From the NCBI RefSeq assembly GCF_000153825.1, contig NZ_DS022299.1:62001-126000 (forward strand): a stretch of 64,000 nt of DNA. Direction: 5' to 3'. Position 1 is the first letter of the stretch. Every line of letters starts with the position of its first letter. The notes beneath the pieces were generated by a model. That model made no database searches, was not told where the DNA came from, and worked only from the letters and a program-made list of their open reading frames with translations. Source of the stretch: Synechococcus sp. RS9916 (GTDB taxonomy: Bacteria; Cyanobacteriota; Cyanobacteriia; PCC-6307; Cyanobiaceae). Position numbers and translations under genes: made by a program. Of this stretch, positions 50,516 to 58,301 are shown one piece after another.

Positions 50516-51175
50516 GTGAGTCGCATCAAGGTCAATCCATTCGGATCGCTTCGTCGCCTTCGGGAACGAGGGTTCAGCAATCAGCAGGCGCTGTTGTTGC
50601 TGTTGTTGGTGTTTCCGATTGGTCTGGTGGGCCTTGGTTTTGCGATTCTGCTGATCCAGAGGCAGGGGTCGATCACTCCTCAGGCTTCGTCTCCGCCCGC
50701 CCAGACTGCACCTCCCAATACGGCGGAACGACCAACCACAATTCAGCCGCTGCCGAGCCGTAAGGAGGCGTCGAGCGCGCAAGCCGGTCTGAGTCAGCGA
50801 CAAGCCCGGAGCATTGTTGAAGAGTGGCTCACCGTTAAGTCGCAGATCTTTGCCCCACCTTTTAATACAGAGCTTGCTGATCAGGTGGTGGCAGCAGGCC
50901 CGCTGTGGAGAGATTTGACCAAGCCTGGTGGTTCGATTCAGTGGCTAAGAAGCAACAATAGTTACTACTCCTATCCGACAATTCGCGTCAATCGGGTCAG
51001 CAGCTATTCGCCATCACCGACGATGCCTACCATTGTTGTTTCGGTGACCGAGGCGACCACTTTGCATTCGCCAAAGGGCAATGAAACATCAACGAGCACG
51101 AAGGATTGGATCTATACACTGAAAGAGGAAGGGGGGCGTTGGAAGATCTGGGATTACAAGCCAAAGAAGTCATGA
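50516..51175 (+). CDS. Anchored protein with ARC6/Ftn2-type IMS domain
   Basis: The 219-residue protein starts with the shared anchor (GFSNQQALLLLLLVFPIG, about 19-36). After a Pro-rich linker, residues about 100-219 follow the plan of the IMS domain at the C-terminus of ARC6/Ftn2/ZipN: ARSIVEEWLTVKSQIF, a SYYSYPTIRV strand, VSVTEATTLHSPKGN, and the final YTLKEEGGRWKIWDYKP. ARC6/Ftn2 tethers FtsZ to the membrane, so this domain next to a tubulin-like gene is notable. It overlaps the next gene as ATGA. Confidence 0.75.
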   Translation: MSRIKVNPFGSLRRLRERGFSNQQALLLLLLVFPIGLVGLGFAILLIQRQGSITPQASSPPAQTAPPNTAERPTTIQPLPSRKEASSAQAGLSQRQARSIVEEWLTVKSQIFAPPFNTELADQVVAAGPLWRDLTKPGGSIQWLRSNNSYYSYPTIRVNRVSSYSPSPTMPTIVVSVTEATTLHSPKGNETSTSTKDWIYTLKEEGGRWKIWDYKPKKS

Positions 51176-52050
51176 TCAAGCTTGGTTTGTTGCGGATGAA
51201 GCCTGTTGCCTCGGCCTTAATGCTTTCGATCTTGGTGGGTCTGAGTGGTTGCTCGTTTCCGCCTCTTCGATGGCCTTGGCAAAGCTCGCAAACCGCTAAT
51301 TCACCTGGAGCCTTGACAGGGCACGGTGATGCTGATGGCAAAGCTGATGGATCTCTCCCTGTGTTGAGTGAACTGGCAGATAGCGGCATCAAGGTGGCGA
51401 GTGTCGAGGAATTGGAAGAGTGCGTCAAAGTATTAGGCCTCGATGACGAGCTGATGAAGCTCGCTGATTCCACCAACTTCGGAACACGTGAGAGCGTCGA
51501 TGATTGGGGGCGCACCTTGAAGGCCTCTCCTGAGCTGATCGTTTTGCATGAAACGGTGATCAGTGAGCCTGCAACAGTCAATCTGTTCCAAACCCCTCAT
51601 CCTCGCGACGAAGATCAAGTCAGCTATCACATGTTGATTGCCACTGACGGAGCAAGGTTGCGCATCGTTCCTGATCAAAATCGGGCTTATGGGTCAGGGA
51701 TGTCGGCGTTCGGTGATGCCACGCAGCGCCGTCAGCCCGGCCGTGTCGGTTCCATTAACAATGTCGCCCTTCACGTCAGCCTGGTGACGCCAGCAGATGG
51801 CCGTGGCAATACGGATGCGCATTCCGGCTACACCAATTCCCAATATCGCAGCCTTGCTGCGCAGGTGTTGTTGTGGCAAGCCAAATACGGCATTCCTCTT
51901 ACGCGGGTCACCACGCACGCCGCAGTCGACCGCAGTCGTACGCGTTATGACCCACGCAGTTTCCGCTGGGATCGGTTTGACCCTCACTACAAGGAATTTG
52001 CAGGGCTTTGTGGCTTTGAACGCTTTGATAATGAGCAGGCCGGATTATGA
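51172..52050 (+). CDS. N-acetylmuramoyl-L-alanine amidase (amidase_2/PGRP type) lipoprotein
   Basis: The 292-residue product has a lipobox (LVGLSGCS). The catalytic domain reads ELIVLHETVISEP (Zn His), NVALHVSLVTP and THAAVDRSRTRYDPR (second His and Asp/Arg region), typical of Zn-amidases that cut the glycan-peptide bond. The start ATG overlaps the previous stop, and its own stop overlaps the next start, giving a tight three-gene operon. Confidence 0.85.
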   Translation: MIKLGLLRMKPVASALMLSILVGLSGCSFPPLRWPWQSSQTANSPGALTGHGDADGKADGSLPVLSELADSGIKVASVEELEECVKVLGLDDELMKLADSTNFGTRESVDDWGRTLKASPELIVLHETVISEPATVNLFQTPHPRDEDQVSYHMLIATDGARLRIVPDQNRAYGSGMSAFGDATQRRQPGRVGSINNVALHVSLVTPADGRGNTDAHSGYTNSQYRSLAAQVLLWQAKYGIPLTRVTTHAAVDRSRTRYDPRSFRWDRFDPHYKEFAGLCGFERFDNEQAGL

Positions 52051-52601
52051 ACGAATCCCAAGATGATCTGGATTCACTTCGCTCCACAGGGGCTGAAGCA
52101 GATCGCTTCTTGAAGTCGCTTGAAGCTGATCAGGCGCGTGATCACCAGCCGCCTGTGGAGAATAAGCAGGTTCCGCAGAAGTCAGTTCCAGCTCAGCCTG
52201 TTGTCTCTCCGCAGCATCCGTCTTCCCAGCGGGCGGAGCAGGAGCAGGGGAATACGGGAATCGGATTATTAATCATCGCTATTTTCATCACGCCCTTGCT
52301 TCTTGTTTGGTTGTTCCAAACAAGCTCCCAAGAGCCTGTGAGCAGCACTCCACCATTGCGTTATTCAAAATCCTGTGGATCGCCTCCTGGGGCTGGTAAG
52401 CGTTGGTGGCCAGTGCTAGGTCGTGCGAATCGTCAGTTGTTGCAAACCATCCGTAACCGTTATTGCGGTGATGCCTACATCAATGAAGAAGGCTCTTTGC
52501 AGGTGGCCAGCTTCGATAGCCGAAATGGTGCTGAATCCTTCCGTTTGCGCTTGGAAGCTGCCACGGGATCCAGTTTCCGTGTTGGGCAGGGGCGTTATTG
52601 A
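52047..52601 (+). CDS. Membrane protein with a cyanobacterial SPOR-like C-terminus
   Basis: The 184-residue product has a polar N-terminal 70 residues, one helix (GIGLLIIAIFITPLLLVWLF) and a C-terminal domain KRWWPVLGRANRQLLQTIRN, then DAYINEEGSLQVASF, GAESFRLRLEAATG and a final FRVGQ. This module occurs at the end of several cyanobacterial membrane proteins and resembles SPOR-type peptidoglycan-binding units; the assignment is inference. Confidence 0.7.
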   Translation: MNESQDDLDSLRSTGAEADRFLKSLEADQARDHQPPVENKQVPQKSVPAQPVVSPQHPSSQRAEQEQGNTGIGLLIIAIFITPLLLVWLFQTSSQEPVSSTPPLRYSKSCGSPPGAGKRWWPVLGRANRQLLQTIRNRYCGDAYINEEGSLQVASFDSRNGAESFRLRLEAATGSSFRVGQGRY

Positions 52602-52631
52602 GCCCATGCAAATTGACTCGAGATGTGATCT

Positions 52632-53189
52632 CTAAGCCGGTGGGGTGAATGCAAACGTCCCTCCGGGAAGACTCACGCGCACATCACCATCATCGTCCAC
52701 AGACCATTCACCCGTGTAACGCTGGCCGTCCAGGAAAACCTCGACGGAATCGTTGTCCCAGAGGACGACGGATCGTTTCAGGCCTGAAGGTTCGATCACA
52801 TCGAACACGCGATCGCCGTTGGTGTTGATGCGTGCGTTGATGATGCAGCGATCTCCGATCAAACTCCCGCCTCGCTGCATCTGGAACCAGCACGTGCTGC
52901 CCGTCGACCATGTGGATGCATTGGCCAGGGGTTTGGGCTGTGTTGTGGTTTGGGTTGGGGGGGCTTCCGCAATCGGTTGCGGGGCTGGAGTGGCTGGGGT
53001 CGCTGGTGCACTCTCAGGGGCACTGGGCTGCGTTGCTGTTGTGGTGCTCGAGCGCATGGCAAACGTGATCACCAGGCCAAGTGCCATCAGCCCGATGGGA
53101 AAAATGAGCAACAGCGCCAACAGCGCTTGCTGGTTCGAGAAACCTGAAGTGGATCGCGTCTTCGACGGGACTCCCCAGATCATCGACAT
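52632..53189 (-). CDS. Anchored protein of the shared-anchor family
   Basis: The 185-residue product has the anchor GFSNQQALLALLLIFPIG, a long Ala/Pro/Thr linker and a beta-rich C-terminal domain with two Cys (TCWFQMQRGG, DRCIINARIN, then DSVEVFLDGQRYTGEW). Its start is 23 nt after the stop of the SH3b gene on the same strand. Confidence 0.75.
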   Translation of the reverse strand: MSMIWGVPSKTRSTSGFSNQQALLALLLIFPIGLMALGLVITFAMRSSTTTATQPSAPESAPATPATPAPQPIAEAPPTQTTTQPKPLANASTWSTGSTCWFQMQRGGSLIGDRCIINARINTNGDRVFDVIEPSGLKRSVVLWDNDSVEVFLDGQRYTGEWSVDDDGDVRVSLPGGTFAFTPPA

Positions 53190-53212
53190 GGTCTGCAGTG
53201 TGTGCTGACTGC

Positions 53213-53950
53213 TCAAAACCGTACCTGGGTTTTATGGATAAATCCGTTGGTGCCGCATGCAGGTGTGGGATACCAATTCCCCTGGGCTTGCCCCACGCGG
53301 ATGCTTTGGCGTGTATCGAGGCTGCACAGGAATTTGCCTCCCGGCTGACGCCGCACATTGCTCGGTGGATCAAAAACAATCGCAACTCCGGGATAGCTGG
53401 CGTTTGCGGTTGGTGATGGTGAAGCCACGCTTGGAGCCGTGCCGCAAACCAGGGCAAGCATGCGTTCTGTTGCCGGTGACTGAGGTCGGTTGACCTGTCG
53501 CTCTGGGTAGCTCGTCCAGCTTTGGTCGGTGCAGTTGGCCATCGCCTGCACGGAGTCGTTGCCCAGTTGATAGGTGAATTCTCGGAACTGGGTATCGCGT
53601 TGATTGATGCTTCCCATCAGCAGCCGGATCGGCGCCCCCGTGCTGGCCTGACCGAGTTCCACCACGGATGGTTGGGGCTTCTGTGCTGTGGTGGCAGGCG
53701 CAGGTTGCCGCGATTCCTGGCTTGACGTGCTGGGTTGTGATTCCGTGGATGGTGCCGGTTGTGTCTGTTGAACCGGTGCTTCCGGGGCTGGTGCCGGTGC
53801 AGGTCTGGTTTTCATCACCACAATCAGAATCACACCAACGCCAATGATTCCGAGGGGGAACACCACCAGTAGTGCAAGCAGGGCCTGATTCTTCGTGAAT
53901 CCTGCGGATCTGCTGACTTGGCTTTCGCAGGCTTCCCGGGGAATCAGCAT
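53213..53950 (-). CDS. Anchored protein with SH3b-like C-terminus
   Basis: The 245-residue product has the anchor GFTKNQALLALLVVFPLG, a Pro/Gln/Ser linker, a middle domain (VVELGQASTGAPIRLLMGSI) and a C-terminal SH3b-like unit (PSNVRRQPGGKFLCSLD... GTNGFIHKTQVRF), which usually binds cell wall. It is cotranscribed with the anchored protein at 52632. Confidence 0.75.
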   Translation of the reverse strand: MLIPREACESQVSRSAGFTKNQALLALLVVFPLGIIGVGVILIVVMKTRPAPAPAPEAPVQQTQPAPSTESQPSTSSQESRQPAPATTAQKPQPSVVELGQASTGAPIRLLMGSINQRDTQFREFTYQLGNDSVQAMANCTDQSWTSYPERQVNRPQSPATERMLALVCGTAPSVASPSPTANASYPGVAIVFDPPSNVRRQPGGKFLCSLDTRQSIRVGQAQGNWYPTPACGTNGFIHKTQVRF

Positions 53951-54016
53951 GGACTTTCTGTCGCCACATCGATCGCGGCTCAAAGTAAGTCAGTCAAGCT
54001 TTCGTGAGGAGGAGAC

Positions 54017-54355
54017 ATGCTGAACAGGGTCGACTGGACTTTGTGTTTCGGTGTTGTGTTGGCGGCCTTCCCATGGGCAAGTGTCGCTTTGGCTGATCAG
54101 CCCGTCAGACCCCTGATCAAGGTTGGTCATTGCCCCCCGGGCTATCACACATCAGCCTCTTACTGTGTTCCTCGCTCCAGTCGAAGCCGTGGCGCACTTC
54201 CCAAGGTCGGCAGCGGCTGTCCTTCTGGGTTTTACACATCCGGCAGTTATTGCCTGAGCAATCCCAGCAATCGACGCCAGGCCATTGAAAAAACCGGTTC
54301 TAGCTGCCCCAGTGGCTGGTTCACCTCGGGCCGCTATTGCCTTCAGTCGAGGTGA
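54017..54355 (+). CDS. Exported protein with three Cys-bracketed repeats
   Basis: The 112-residue product has a signal peptide (TLCFGVVLAAFPWASVALA) and three repeats of 14 residues of the form C-P-x-G-[YFW]-x-T-S-x-x-Y-C (CPPGYHTSASYC, CPSGFYTSGSYC, CPSGWFTSGRYC), each probably closed by its two Cys. It starts 14 nt behind GGAGGAG. Function unknown. Confidence 0.75.
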   Translation: MLNRVDWTLCFGVVLAAFPWASVALADQPVRPLIKVGHCPPGYHTSASYCVPRSSRSRGALPKVGSGCPSGFYTSGSYCLSNPSNRRQAIEKTGSSCPSGWFTSGRYCLQSR

Positions 54356-54412
54356 ATCGGCGTCAGGGCTCCAGCCGCGACTTCACAGTTTTGTATCGTT
54401 GTAAACAGTTTT

Positions 54413-54673
54413 TTGTTCGGCCTCCGGGCTGAATGGCTTCAGTTCTTGGAGAGCAGCTTGGATCTCAAGGCACAGTCGGTGGACGCGTTGTTCGCTCTTA
54501 GTCCCCAGAGTGCGCTCGGGCTGTTCTGGCTCCAGGCTCACTTCCCCGCTGAGGAATGGGACGTGCTTCTCAACGGGCAAGCGGTGTTCAGTGCTGACTG
54601 CTACGAGGCGATCGTTGCGGATGCCCGTGCCGCTGGTCTGGGCGTGGAGGTCCCTGCGCAAGTTCGCTCCTGA
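54413..54673 (+). CDS. Hypothetical protein, start uncertain
   Basis: The frame gives up to 86 residues from a TTG, and internal TTG codons are possible. The core LESSLDLKAQSVDALFALSP and YEAIVADARAAGLGVEVPAQ is protein-like and acidic. No domain is recognised. Confidence 0.5.
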   Translation: MFGLRAEWLQFLESSLDLKAQSVDALFALSPQSALGLFWLQAHFPAEEWDVLLNGQAVFSADCYEAIVADARAAGLGVEVPAQVRS

Positions 54674-54933
54674 GACCGAGGGCAAGTCACTAACAGCGCA
54701 CTGTCTCGTTTTGTAACGTGATGGTGCGTTTGCTTTTTTTGTGTGACGACGCAATCAGTTCTGCTTCTCTTCGGTGCCTTCGCCGGTGCCAGCTTCGCTC
54801 TTTGGATAGGGCGTTTGAACCGTTCCCAAAACCAGTCATCCGCGGTCACATCTGGCGATTAATTCAGTCGTCATCCATCACCTCAGATCGCTTAGAACAA
54901 TGTCAGTCCCGAACACGGACTGCTGCAAAACCA

Positions 54934-54967
54934 CCTAACCCCCGGGCGTGAGACACCCGGGGGTTTT
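54934..54967. terminator. Strong bidirectional terminator
   Basis: ACCCCCGGGCG-tgaga-CACCCGGGGG is followed by TTTTTTG. On the minus strand it ends the gene at 54974; the plus orientation has the better T run. Confidence 0.75.
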
Positions 54968-54973
54968 TTGTGG

Positions 54974-55270
54974 TCAGCGCAGTTTGGCCATTCGATCGAC
55001 GCTCGAGCCAACAGTCTCCACCGTGAACGCCTCCATGCCATCGGCATCGATGCAGGGTTTGAGACGAAACAGATAGGCGTTGACCCAGGCGGTTTCCCTG
55101 TTGTTGACCTCATGACCACGGTCCACAAACCCAGGTTTCTGCTGGAAGAGGTGCAGCAGCACGTCCAGCACGTTTTGCGCTGTCAGGTTGTCTGGATCAA
55201 CGCTGGGTAGGCTCTCCCTGATTTCCAGGAAGGAGATCGACGCGGAGTAGTCGAAATCCCCTGTTTGCAT
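54974..55270 (-). CDS. Hypothetical soluble protein
   Basis: The 98-residue product starts MQTGDFDYSASISFLEIRES and continues with a helix (LTAQNVLDVLLHLFQQKPGF) and an end FTVETVGSSVDRMAKLR. It is cytoplasmic by composition. No family is recognised. Confidence 0.55.
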   Translation of the reverse strand: MQTGDFDYSASISFLEIRESLPSVDPDNLTAQNVLDVLLHLFQQKPGFVDRGHEVNNRETAWVNAYLFRLKPCIDADGMEAFTVETVGSSVDRMAKLR

Positions 55271-55296
55271 CACACTCACTTTGCTGGTTGATTCAG

Positions 55297-55500
55297 TTAA
55301 CTCTCTGCGGCCTGCAGTCGGGTGCGCATGCGACCGTGTGCCCGTCCGCTGCGCTGGCGTGGACGGCGGTAGAGGTCAGCATTCACCTTCAGCTGCCTTG
55401 GGTAGGGCCAGCTGCGTTTGAGGGCCGCCGAATTTGTGGTGCGCACGCACCACCAACAGTGGAGGTAGAGGGTGATCAGTCCGGTGATGATGCCGGGCAT
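55297..55500 (-). CDS. Small basic membrane-associated protein
   Basis: The 67-residue product starts with a hydrophobic segment (MPGIITGLITLYLHCWWCVR) and ends in an Arg-rich tail (YRRPRQRSGRAHGRMRTRL). It lies between the previous gene and the Fur-family gene. Function unknown. Confidence 0.45.
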   Translation of the reverse strand: MPGIITGLITLYLHCWWCVRTTNSAALKRSWPYPRQLKVNADLYRRPRQRSGRAHGRMRTRLQAAES

Positions 55501-55651
55501 GGAAAGGACGTGCTGCAGGGTCGCTTGGTTTGATTGTCCGTTGTGAGCGGCTCGGATGCCAGGGCCGCATCTTGAAATGGAGTGATCGTGATGCCTCTGT
55601 GGTGCAGGTTTCGCTGGTGCCGAGAGATGATGTTGGGGTCAGACCAGTGAG

Positions 55652-56053
55652 ATGACTTTCCCCCAGGTTGCACTCAGTGGAAAGCAGCAGAGGTTGATTG
55701 ATCTGCTGGCGGCCAGCGACGACGAGCTCAGCGGCCAGCAGCTTCATCGCGCCTTGCTGGATTCAGATCACGGGATGGGATTGGCGACCGTGTATCGCCA
55801 CCTGCGTCAGTTGCAAAAGCGTGGGCTGGTGCGCTGCCGCCATCTCCCCAATGGCGAGGCTCTTTATGCACCGGTGGGACGGGACCGGCACCATCTCACC
55901 TGTGTCAGTTGTGGTGCAACCCAGAAACTCTCCACGTGTCCGCTGCACACGATTGCAATCCCTGAGGATGAGCAAAGTGGATACTCAGTGCTCTTCCATA
56001 CCCTGGAGTTCTATGGCCTTTGCGCTGCATGCAGCGCAAAGGCCGGTGATTGA
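55652..56053 (+). CDS. zur: Fur-family regulator, probably Zur
   Basis: The 133-residue product has the Fur-family winged helix (LSGQQLHRALLDSDHGMGLATVYRHLRQLQKRGLV) followed by a metal-binding dimer domain with two CxxC pairs (C84/C87 and C124/C127), the structural Zn site. A His-rich DRHHLTC segment adds sensor ligands. Its position beside znuA and a His-rich outer-membrane protein points to zinc rather than iron. Confidence 0.85.
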   Translation: MTFPQVALSGKQQRLIDLLAASDDELSGQQLHRALLDSDHGMGLATVYRHLRQLQKRGLVRCRHLPNGEALYAPVGRDRHHLTCVSCGATQKLSTCPLHTIAIPEDEQSGYSVLFHTLEFYGLCAACSAKAGD

Positions 56054-56060
56054 GCAACGA

Positions 56061-57221
56061 TCAGAACCGGAAGGTCAGGCCTGTGCCGAGGTGGTTTTGG
56101 AACCCTTTGCCCCACCCTTTACCGTTCTCTGTGCTGTAGATCGCTTCCCAGTGGGCGAAGGCGACCACAGAGTCTGAAATTGGGTATTCCAGGGCAATCT
56201 CACCACCCCAGTCTGTGCGCTGAGAGAGTCCGGAATAGGAGCCAGGTGTGTAAAAACGAGGTCCCCCGGTGAGCGTGACATTCAATTGGTCGTAATTGAA
56301 GCCAAAGCCTGCCCAGGTATCGGTGTAGTTGCCGATGTAGACCCCATCGCTTTCCCAGCCCGTGTGATTGCTGACTGACACAAACACACCATCGATGACG
56401 GATTCCAAGCCATCACCCAGTGCGAAGTTGACATCACCGTCACCGAAGGCATAGGTGACGCCCGCACTGACTTCATGTTTGACCCCTTGAATATCTTCCC
56501 CCTGGGACTTCGTGACGAAATAAGGAAGCCACGTGGCTGAAATCGCTAGCCGGTCATTGGGCTGATAGCGAGCCTGCAGCATGCCCTTCATGTCGATGCG
56601 GCGATAGGGCTGCCCTTGGGCATGGCCATGGCCTTCATGGGATGCGTGCCCTTCTTCGCTGTGTGCGGAGTGGTCGCTATGGCCTGCTTCGCCATGCTCG
56701 TCGTCGTCATGGTCTTCATCGCCATGGTCTTCATCGCCATGGTCTTCGTCGCCGTGGTCTTCTCCTTCCTCCTCGTCATGGTCTTCATCGCCATGCTCGT
56801 CATGGTCTGCATGGGCCGCATGGGTACTGCTGCTCTCTTCCTCGTGCTCCTCTTCCAGATGCACGCGGCCGTAGAAGTGTTCGGCCTCACCCCAAACCAG
56901 GGCGGGTCCGATGGCAGCTTCAATCGCGAAGCTGCCTTGATTGGCTAAGCCCCACTCCATCACCGCGCCAAACATCCCATCGATCGCGTAGTGGGATGGT
57001 TTTCCTTCGCTGGTGAGGTTGTTTTCGTAGCCGCCGTGCCCTTCCAGAGTGATCGCTGGCATGGAGCGGAATTCGCCCTCGTTCAGTTCTTCTTCTGATC
57101 CGCCGCCATGGTTATGGCCAGCGCCAGCCTCGGCAGGAAGGGGGGCAATGGCGCTGATCCCTAGGGGTGTCAGTAGCCCCAACAAGGCGAGTGCAGAGAG
57201 GGAAAACTTTGAGCGGGTCAT
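56061..57221 (-). CDS. His/Asp-rich outer-membrane-type protein, zinc-linked
   Basis: The 386-residue product has a signal peptide, an early GHNHGGGSEEEL patch and a central region (about 125-205) with repeated HGDEDHGDED and HSDHSAH, an apparent Zn-binding loop. The C-terminal half alternates strands and ends in GTGLTFRF, the terminal Phe typical of outer-membrane beta-barrels. It starts 44 nt after znuA, so it is cotranscribed. Zinc capture or uptake at the outer membrane is inferred. Confidence 0.75.
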   Translation of the reverse strand: MTRSKFSLSALALLGLLTPLGISAIAPLPAEAGAGHNHGGGSEEELNEGEFRSMPAITLEGHGGYENNLTSEGKPSHYAIDGMFGAVMEWGLANQGSFAIEAAIGPALVWGEAEHFYGRVHLEEEHEEESSSTHAAHADHDEHGDEDHDEEEGEDHGDEDHGDEDHGDEDHDDDEHGEAGHSDHSAHSEEGHASHEGHGHAQGQPYRRIDMKGMLQARYQPNDRLAISATWLPYFVTKSQGEDIQGVKHEVSAGVTYAFGDGDVNFALGDGLESVIDGVFVSVSNHTGWESDGVYIGNYTDTWAGFGFNYDQLNVTLTGGPRFYTPGSYSGLSQRTDWGGEIALEYPISDSVVAFAHWEAIYSTENGKGWGKGFQNHLGTGLTFRF

Positions 57222-57265
57222 GGACTTAAGAAAGGTCTAAATCTGAGAAGGGAAGGCTGGATCGT

Positions 57266-58186
57266 TCAGCGCACGGTTTCCCAACGCTGTTGAAGTGCTT
57301 TGGCCCCTGCTTGATCACACGTTCCGCCTTGGGCGTTCACCACGGCACAGGTGTTGGCTGTTGCTGTTTCGATCAAGCTCTTCCCAGGTGCAACTCCATC
57401 TGCGAACAGAATCTTGGAAGCAATTGGTTTGCCGGATCGCTTGCTGATCCTTCGCAGAGTTTTGCTAGGTGGTTGCTGCTCTGCGAATAACACTTTCGTG
57501 TTTGAGGCTTGAACTGCATTGCTGATGCTTTTCAAGCTGGAGGGGCGAAGTTGGCCGCCGGTGGCGTAATCGTCGATCATCGCTACCTGTTTCAGGCCGT
57601 AGCGGTCGGTGAAAAAGCCAAAGGCGAGGTGCTCAGACACCAGGGCGCGATGGGCTGAGGGAATGGTCTCGATCTGTCGACGATTCCAGGCATCAAGATC
57701 GCGAAGAATGCTGGTAACGGTTTGCTCTCGCCGCTTTAAGCCTGCTTTGGATTCAGCTGAGATGGGCAGTTGTTGAAGGGTGCGTGACACCACAACAGCC
57801 ATTGCACTGGTGTTGGTGGGGCTGTGCCAAAGGTGGGGATCTTTGCTGGGGTTGCTGGGAACGGCCTGTTCCCCGACGGGCACCAAGGAGAAGGAGCCGC
57901 TCAGCCGTGCCAACGTTGGAGTCAGTCCATAGCCATTGATCAGCACAACTTTGGATTGGCTGATGTCGCGTCGGTTTGCCGGGGTGAGTCGGTAGTAGTG
58001 CGGGTCAGCGCCAGCGGCAATCAAGCACCGCACGTCGGTTGCTCCACCCGACACCGTGCGGGTGAGATCACACAACACGCCATCACCGGCCACCACTGTG
58101 GGTATCGCTGCGTGAGCAGCTGGGGTGAGCGAGCCAGCCACAAGGCCGCTGCAGAGTGCCGCCAGAAGAGAGGTTGAACGCTTCAT
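57266..58186 (-). CDS. znuA: Zinc ABC transporter substrate-binding protein
   Basis: The 306-residue product has a signal peptide (LLAALCSGLVAGSLTPAAHA) and the cluster A-I metal-binding order: GADPHYYRL (first His), KDPHLWHSPTNTSAM (second), SEHLAFGFFTDRYGL (third) and ATGGQLRPSSLKSI with a late acidic ligand near IDDYATGG. No permease or ATPase of the ABC type follows; these must lie elsewhere. The frame continues upstream but the ATG at 58186 gives the signal peptide. A Zur-like box lies about 32-46 nt upstream. Confidence 0.85.
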   Translation of the reverse strand: MKRSTSLLAALCSGLVAGSLTPAAHAAIPTVVAGDGVLCDLTRTVSGGATDVRCLIAAGADPHYYRLTPANRRDISQSKVVLINGYGLTPTLARLSGSFSLVPVGEQAVPSNPSKDPHLWHSPTNTSAMAVVVSRTLQQLPISAESKAGLKRREQTVTSILRDLDAWNRRQIETIPSAHRALVSEHLAFGFFTDRYGLKQVAMIDDYATGGQLRPSSLKSISNAVQASNTKVLFAEQQPPSKTLRRISKRSGKPIASKILFADGVAPGKSLIETATANTCAVVNAQGGTCDQAGAKALQQRWETVR

Positions 58187-58217
58187 TGGCCTGACCCACG
58201 CATTTGCATCGCGCAAA

Positions 58218-58232
58218 TGATAATGGTTCTCA
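58218..58232. promoter_or_regulatory. Zur-like operator between divergent genes
   Basis: TGATAATGGTTCTCA resembles the 7-1-7 inverted repeat TGATAAT-N-ATTATCA reported for cyanobacterial Zur, with a perfect left arm and 5 of 7 on the right. It lies between znuA and the permease gene and could serve both. Confidence 0.6.
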
Positions 58233-58301
58233 TTCCCCGTGCCACCGTTCGGGTTGTCCGCTTGGCCAGGCGCGCCATGATCGTCAGGTCGACGGTCTGC
58301 G

